Shown one piece after another: positions 51,201-57,200 of a stretch of DNA of 64,000 nt. The position numbers and the translations under genes were made by a program. The notes beneath the pieces are model-generated. The model did no database searches. It saw nothing but the letters and a program-made list of their open reading frames with translations, and was not told where the DNA came from. Each line of letters starts with the position of its first letter. Position 1 is the stretch's first letter. The stretch lies in NCBI GenBank assembly GCA_028752905.1, contig JAQNBH010000014.1, positions 30,027,776 to 30,091,775 on the forward strand, written 5' to 3'. The stretch comes from Cladorhizidae sp. MBARI D1340-BT2 (Eukaryota; Porifera; Demospongiae; Poecilosclerida; Cladorhizidae).

Positions 51201-54200
51201 ATCCAGGTTAGCTCCAATTGGTCCACATGCCTCAAGCTCCACCTCTTTCTCCTGTAGCCACGTCTCAAACTTCGAACTTACTCTAACAAACTCGCGCAGA
51301 CGCTCCACCAGTGGCACCAGAACTAATGGAGGGGAGGAACATCGAGGTAACTACATATTAAAATAATAAAATTGGAAAGAGGCAAAACCAACAACAACAA
51401 CCCAGAGTAGGGTGCAGCTTCTGATCCAAGAAAATCCCCATGCGAACCTTTCGGCTAATCAGTGTCTACGAATATTTAATCTGTCAAAAGTACAGAATGT
51501 CTCTATATACATGTACATGTAATACGCAGACGTGCTTATTTAGGTACACACATATTCAGTCACACAAGCAGAATATCTCTATATAACATAAAGACGTGCT
51601 TATCTATGTACACACATATTCAGTCGCACAGGCAGAATGTCTCTATATAATATACATACGCTTATCTATGTACACACATATTCACTGTCACACAAGCAGA
51701 ATGATTGTATGCCCCCCCTTGGAATCTTTTTGCCCCCCCCCCCTTGAAAATTGTATATATTATTAAAATTCATTAGAAACTTTGTCACATCTTTAACCAT
51801 CATGCCCCCACCCTTAATATCCAGATTCCTCCAGTTGCCCCCCCTTGGACAATTTTCTAAATGAAACCCTGCAATGGCTTCACTCTAGTTGGCTAAATAG
51901 CCATTGAGCCATTAACACTGCTGGAAGTACAACAGGTTCCTCGACTTCCTCCAAGCAAAGGAGCTTGTCGGAGCCCAGACGATGCCAGCCGAAGCAAGCG
52001 ACCTTCCACCTGAGGTCATCCATTCACTACGAAGTCTCTTTAAAAGGCTCGTTCCATGAGGGAATCTCTCCAGCACCTAACATGAGGGCAGAGGACCAAC
52101 TCAACCATCTTAGCTAGCTGGTAGCTCGTTCTAAGAGCTCCAGATGTATGGCAGGCAATGATTCTCTCTCAGAGCACTTGCACATTACACGAATATATAA
52201 AATCACCTGCTGCCTTCAGATAGAGCTAGCAATACTCCTAGCTCCTAGCTAGCAATACTCCTAGCTCTTAGCTAGCAATACTCCTAGCTCTTAGTTAGCA
52301 ATACTCCTAGCTCTTAGCTAGCAATACTCCTAGCTATTAGTTAGCAATACTCCTAGCTCTTAGCTAGCAATACTCCTAGCTCTTAGCTAGCTGGTTACCT
52401 CATTCTTAGTAAGTTGTTACATATACTACTCAGTTCTTTAGATTTTTCTCAAAGACGACAGCGCCTGCGACCGTAAACATCTCCTGCCTCTGTAAACATC
52501 GCCATTACAGCACCTGCAGTGTTGTTCTGGTAGAGTGCGGTTAGTAGAGCCTTGCTAGCCAACAGCTGAGCTTAGATTTCACCATGCTAGTTCTAGAGAA
52601 GCATTTGGTAATGGCAACACGTTGTGCCGATATATCTGTATCATTTGGAAGTTAAGTGGCTGCATCCTAGTGTGCCATGGAGCAGCTGCATCCTATGCTG
52701 CCATGCATCTATGCTGCCATGCATCCTAGTGTGCCATGGTGCAGTTGCATCCTATGCTGCCATGGAGCAGCTGCATCCTATGCTGCCATGGAGCAGCTGC
52801 ATCCTATGCTGCCATGTGCAGCTGCATCCTATGCTGCCATGGGCCAGCTGCATCCTATGCTGCCATGGGGTGCAGCTGCATCCTATGCTGCCATGGGTGC
52901 CTATGCTGCCATGGGGTGCAGCTGTATCCTATGCTGCCATGGTGCAGCTGCATCCTATGCTGCCATGGTGCAGCTGCATCCTATGCTGCCATGGGTGCAG
53001 CTGCATCCTATGCTGCCGTGGGTGCAGCTGCATCCTATGCTGCCGTGGGTGCAGCTGCATCCTATGCTGCCATGGTGCAGCTGCATCCTATGCTGCCATG
53101 GGCCAGCTGCATCCTATGCTGCCATGGGGTGCAGCTGCATCCTATGCTGCCATGGGTGCCTATGCTGCCATGGGGTGCAGCTGTATCCTATGCTGCCGTG
53201 GGTGCCTATGCTGCCATGGTGCAGCTGTATCCTATGCTGCCGTGGGTGCAGCTGAATCCTATGCTGCCATGCATCCTAGTGTGCCATGGTGCAGCTGCAT
53301 CCTATGCTGCCGTGGGGTGCAGTTGCATCCTATGCTGCCACGGTGCAGCTGCATCCTATGCTGCCGTGGGTGCAGCTGAATCCTATGCTGCCATGGGGTG
53401 CAGTTGCATCCTATGCTGCCGTGGGTGCAGCTGCATCCTATGCTGCCATGCATCCTAGTGTGCCATGGTGCAGTTGCATAGTGTGCTATGTATGTACAAC
53501 AAGATGTAGTCGATGAAATATTAATATAATTGAGTAGGAAGTAGGTATTCGAATTTCAGTTAGAATTTCAGTTATCCAAACACGCCAGTCAACCGAATGC
53601 TACAATGCTAGCCACGCCCATAGCAAGCTAGCTTCATTCAGTCCACTTATTACTTTATATTTCAAGGTAAAAATTCCTTTGCACATGTGCACAACGAATA
53701 CACACCGTTCACCTCCATGTGGAGCCCTTGATACTTCTCGCTTCTTGAGTGCAGAAAGTAAGGCTAGACTCACTTAGAAGAAGCTGCCCTTTACATCCAG
53801 GGAAACTAAGAGCTGTGATATTGTAAAGAATGGCAGAACTTTAGCTAGAGTACTGGTGGAATACAGTGTTGGAAGGTCAACTATCCATGTTATTCTGAGA
53901 AGCAAGGACAAGATGAAGACCTTCCACAATGAAGTTGAGTTACTTGAATACATATCTGAACACTGTCTGGTTCTAATGTGTTCAGATGACTAACTTGCTA
54001 TTGTAATAAGAGGAGGAATTAATCACATGATTAGGTCATGTGACCTAGCAACCACACCCACCTTCCTCTCGTGTCTCCGATCCTTTGTCCAGCTTGTCCC
54101 ACATGGCCACCATCTGCTGCATCATCTCTTCCACATTCTGCACGATAGCGGATGACACTTGACCTCGCAACTCCTCCGCCATGTGTGTCAAGGCCTTCAG

Positions 54201-57200
54201 GGAAGCTAGCTTCGTCTCCAGCTCAGAACGGGTCATCTAGAGATAGTGAGGGAGAGGAGGAGTCAGAACAGAGCGAGGAAAAGAAGAAGTCTAAACCTTC
54301 ATCATCACATGGGACGGGATTTGCAAAAAAACACACCCTAAATGTGGTCTCTAAATGTCGTCCTAAATTTGGCCTCTAAATGTGCCCCCTAAATTGTCTC
54401 TAAATGAGTTATCTAAATGTGGTCTTTAAATGTGGTCTCTAAATGTGGTCACTAAATGTGTTCCCTAATTGTGATCCCTAAATCTGGTCTTTAAATGTGC
54501 TCTAAATGTGTGTAAATGTGGCCTCTAAATGTGGTCTCTAAATGTGTGCAAATGTGCTCCCTAAATGGGACTAAAAGTGGTCTCTAAATGTGTTATCTAA
54601 ATAATGGTGGAGTTAGATAGAGGCAGTATGTTTCTGGTATTGCCCTAACTGCTGGAACTATCCTTCATGTATAAACATGTGGCAGTTACAAGCCTAGGCA
54701 CCCATTCTAGAGGACAAAATATGGCCTTCCAACTTAGAAGTCACATTTCGTACTATAGATGTCACAGTTAACCATCCCATCATCTGCTCCCCTTAGAATC
54801 CAGGATTCCTCCACCCCAGACAATTTATAGTGAGCTAGGTCAATGCACTTATGTAAACTTCATGAAGGGAGTGTTGCTATGCATGTTTCGAGCGTGCACC
54901 AGCTGGTGTGTGCTTTCTTTTTCAAGTTAGCCGGATTTAAAGTGCAGACAACGTCAACAGGTGGACCAGGGAAGGCCTCGACATGGTGGGAGGCTCTGAT
55001 GGTCACACAAGTGCAGACAATGTCAACAGGTGGACCAGGGAAGGCCTCGACATGGTGGGTGGCTCTGATGGTCACACAAGTGCAGACAACGTCAACAGGT
55101 GGACCAGGGATGGCCTCGACATGGTGGGAGGCTCTGATGGTCACACAAGTGCAGACAACATCAACAGGTGGACCAGGGATGGCCTCGACATGGTGGGAGG
55201 CTCTGATGGTCACACAAGTGCAGACAATGTCAACAAGTGGACCAGGGATGGCCTCGACATGGTGGGAGGCTCTGATGGTCACACAAGTCAGACAACGTCA
55301 ACAAGTGGACCAGGGATGGCCTCGACATGGTGGGAGGCTCTGATGGTCACACAAGTGCAGACAATGTCAACAGGTGAACCAGGGAAGGCCTCGGCATGGT
55401 GGGAGGCTCTGATGGTCACACAAGTGCAGACAACATCAACAGGTGGACCAGGGAAGGCCTCGACATGGTGGGAGGCTCTGATGGTCACACAAGTGCAGAC
55501 AACATCAACAGGTGGACCAGGGAAGGCCTCGACATGGTGGGAGGTTCTGATGGTCACACAAGTGCAGACAACGTCAACAGGTGGACCAGGGAAGGCCTCG
55601 ACATGGTGGGAGGCTCTGATGGTCACACAAGTGCAGACAATGTCAACAGGTGGACCAGGGAAGGCCTCGACATGGTGGGAGGCTCTGATGGTCACACAAG
55701 TGCAGACAACATCAACAGGTGGACCAGGGAAGGCCTCGACATGGTGGGCGGCTCTGATGGTCACACAAGTGCAGACGTCAACAGGTGGACCAGGGATGGC
55801 CTCGACATGGTGGGAGGCTCTGATGGTCACACAAGTGCAGACAATGTCAACAGGTGAACCAGGGACCAGGGAAGACCTCGACATGGTGGGCGGCTCTGAT
55901 GGTCACGCACTTGAGCAGAACCCGGGTTAAAGGTCACGTACAAACATGGCTAATGTATATATAAAATTGGTTTCTGTTCGAAGGGCATCATATATCACAT
56001 CACTTTCACCATGTCACTGTCTAGACTCAACCATTTGCATCTCCCACTCCTTCCCCCCCCCCCCCCCCCCCCCCCCCCCACACACACACAACCCCCCATC
56101 TCCCTCACCTTTACATCCATATGGTAACCCTCCACCACCTCCAGGTCAGCAGGGGGCGTGGCAGACAGAGCGTTCATGTCAAGCTTCCCACGCAGCCAGC
56201 TGAACAACTTCTCCGCCTGTTGCCGGAACACCTGGTAAGAGTTAGAGCTCATCTCCAAGTCTGTTTCCCTCGCTTCCAAAAGCCTCTGCACCACGCCCCA
56301 CTTATCCATGGCAACCTTGACACCTGTCTTCACGTACGGGAGAGCGGATGTGCCTTGATCGGACCCATCCATTTCTTCTTCTTCGTCCGTGCTGCCAGGA
56401 GCGGGGGACATCTCGGCAGGAGAGGGAAGCTCCGAGAGAACATCTCGAGGAATTTTGTACTCCGCCCAGTTACCAATCTGTGACAATAACCAATCCTTGT
56501 CCACTTTCTTGGTAATGACCTCGGCACGAAACACCTCCAGCTGGTTCAGTAGTTGACCAATGAGATCTTGGGAAACCTCCAAGGGTAGTTTCACACAAAC
56601 CTCATCATATAAATGTGCATGGAACATGCTTAACCAGTTCAGGAAACTTGTCAGACGAGTTAGAAAGTTTTGGAAGGATTCAGAGGATGACTCCAACTCC
56701 AGAAGGTGATGCCTTATCTTCTCTCTGAGCTCCTCCCACTTTGTGCGCACATGCTCGACTTGTTCCGGCAGTTCTTTAGGGTTGATGCCCTTTAACCCCA
56801 TCTCTTCCAGGATGTTGCCACTGGATGACTCGATCGCACACACGATAATGGACCTATCCTCCACCTCGACACTGAGGGTCTACACGCACACACATACACA
56901 TTCATACAAGACACACACACCCAGAGTCAAGTGCTGTACTTCAGAAACCACAAAATAACACTTTTAAGGTCTGAACACCGTACAAGCCAGCGTGTTAATG
57001 CGCATTAAATCTGGTCCACCTCCATAGGCGGTTTGATGCGAATCAGAGAAAAAATTAAAGCATTCAAATAACTATGTGGGTGTGCGTTGAAAAGAATTTC
57101 ATTCACTGGTGTCTTCAAGATGCAGGTAGTTGGGAACTTTGGAGTTAGTTACATACCATCTGTGGCCTGTGGCCAAACTAGCTAGAATAGCTTAGACCGG

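Noticed and set aside
52624..53516. Overlapping 190-250 residue Cys/His/Leu-rich frames
   Set aside because: By-products of the 25-26 bp minisatellite; frames shift between units and all three phases stay open.
54860..55930. Repeat-protein-like frames on both strands
   Set aside because: The 69-bp unit is 23 codons, so frames remain open by arithmetic. It lies in an intron of the spectrin-repeat gene and has no splice-consistent role.
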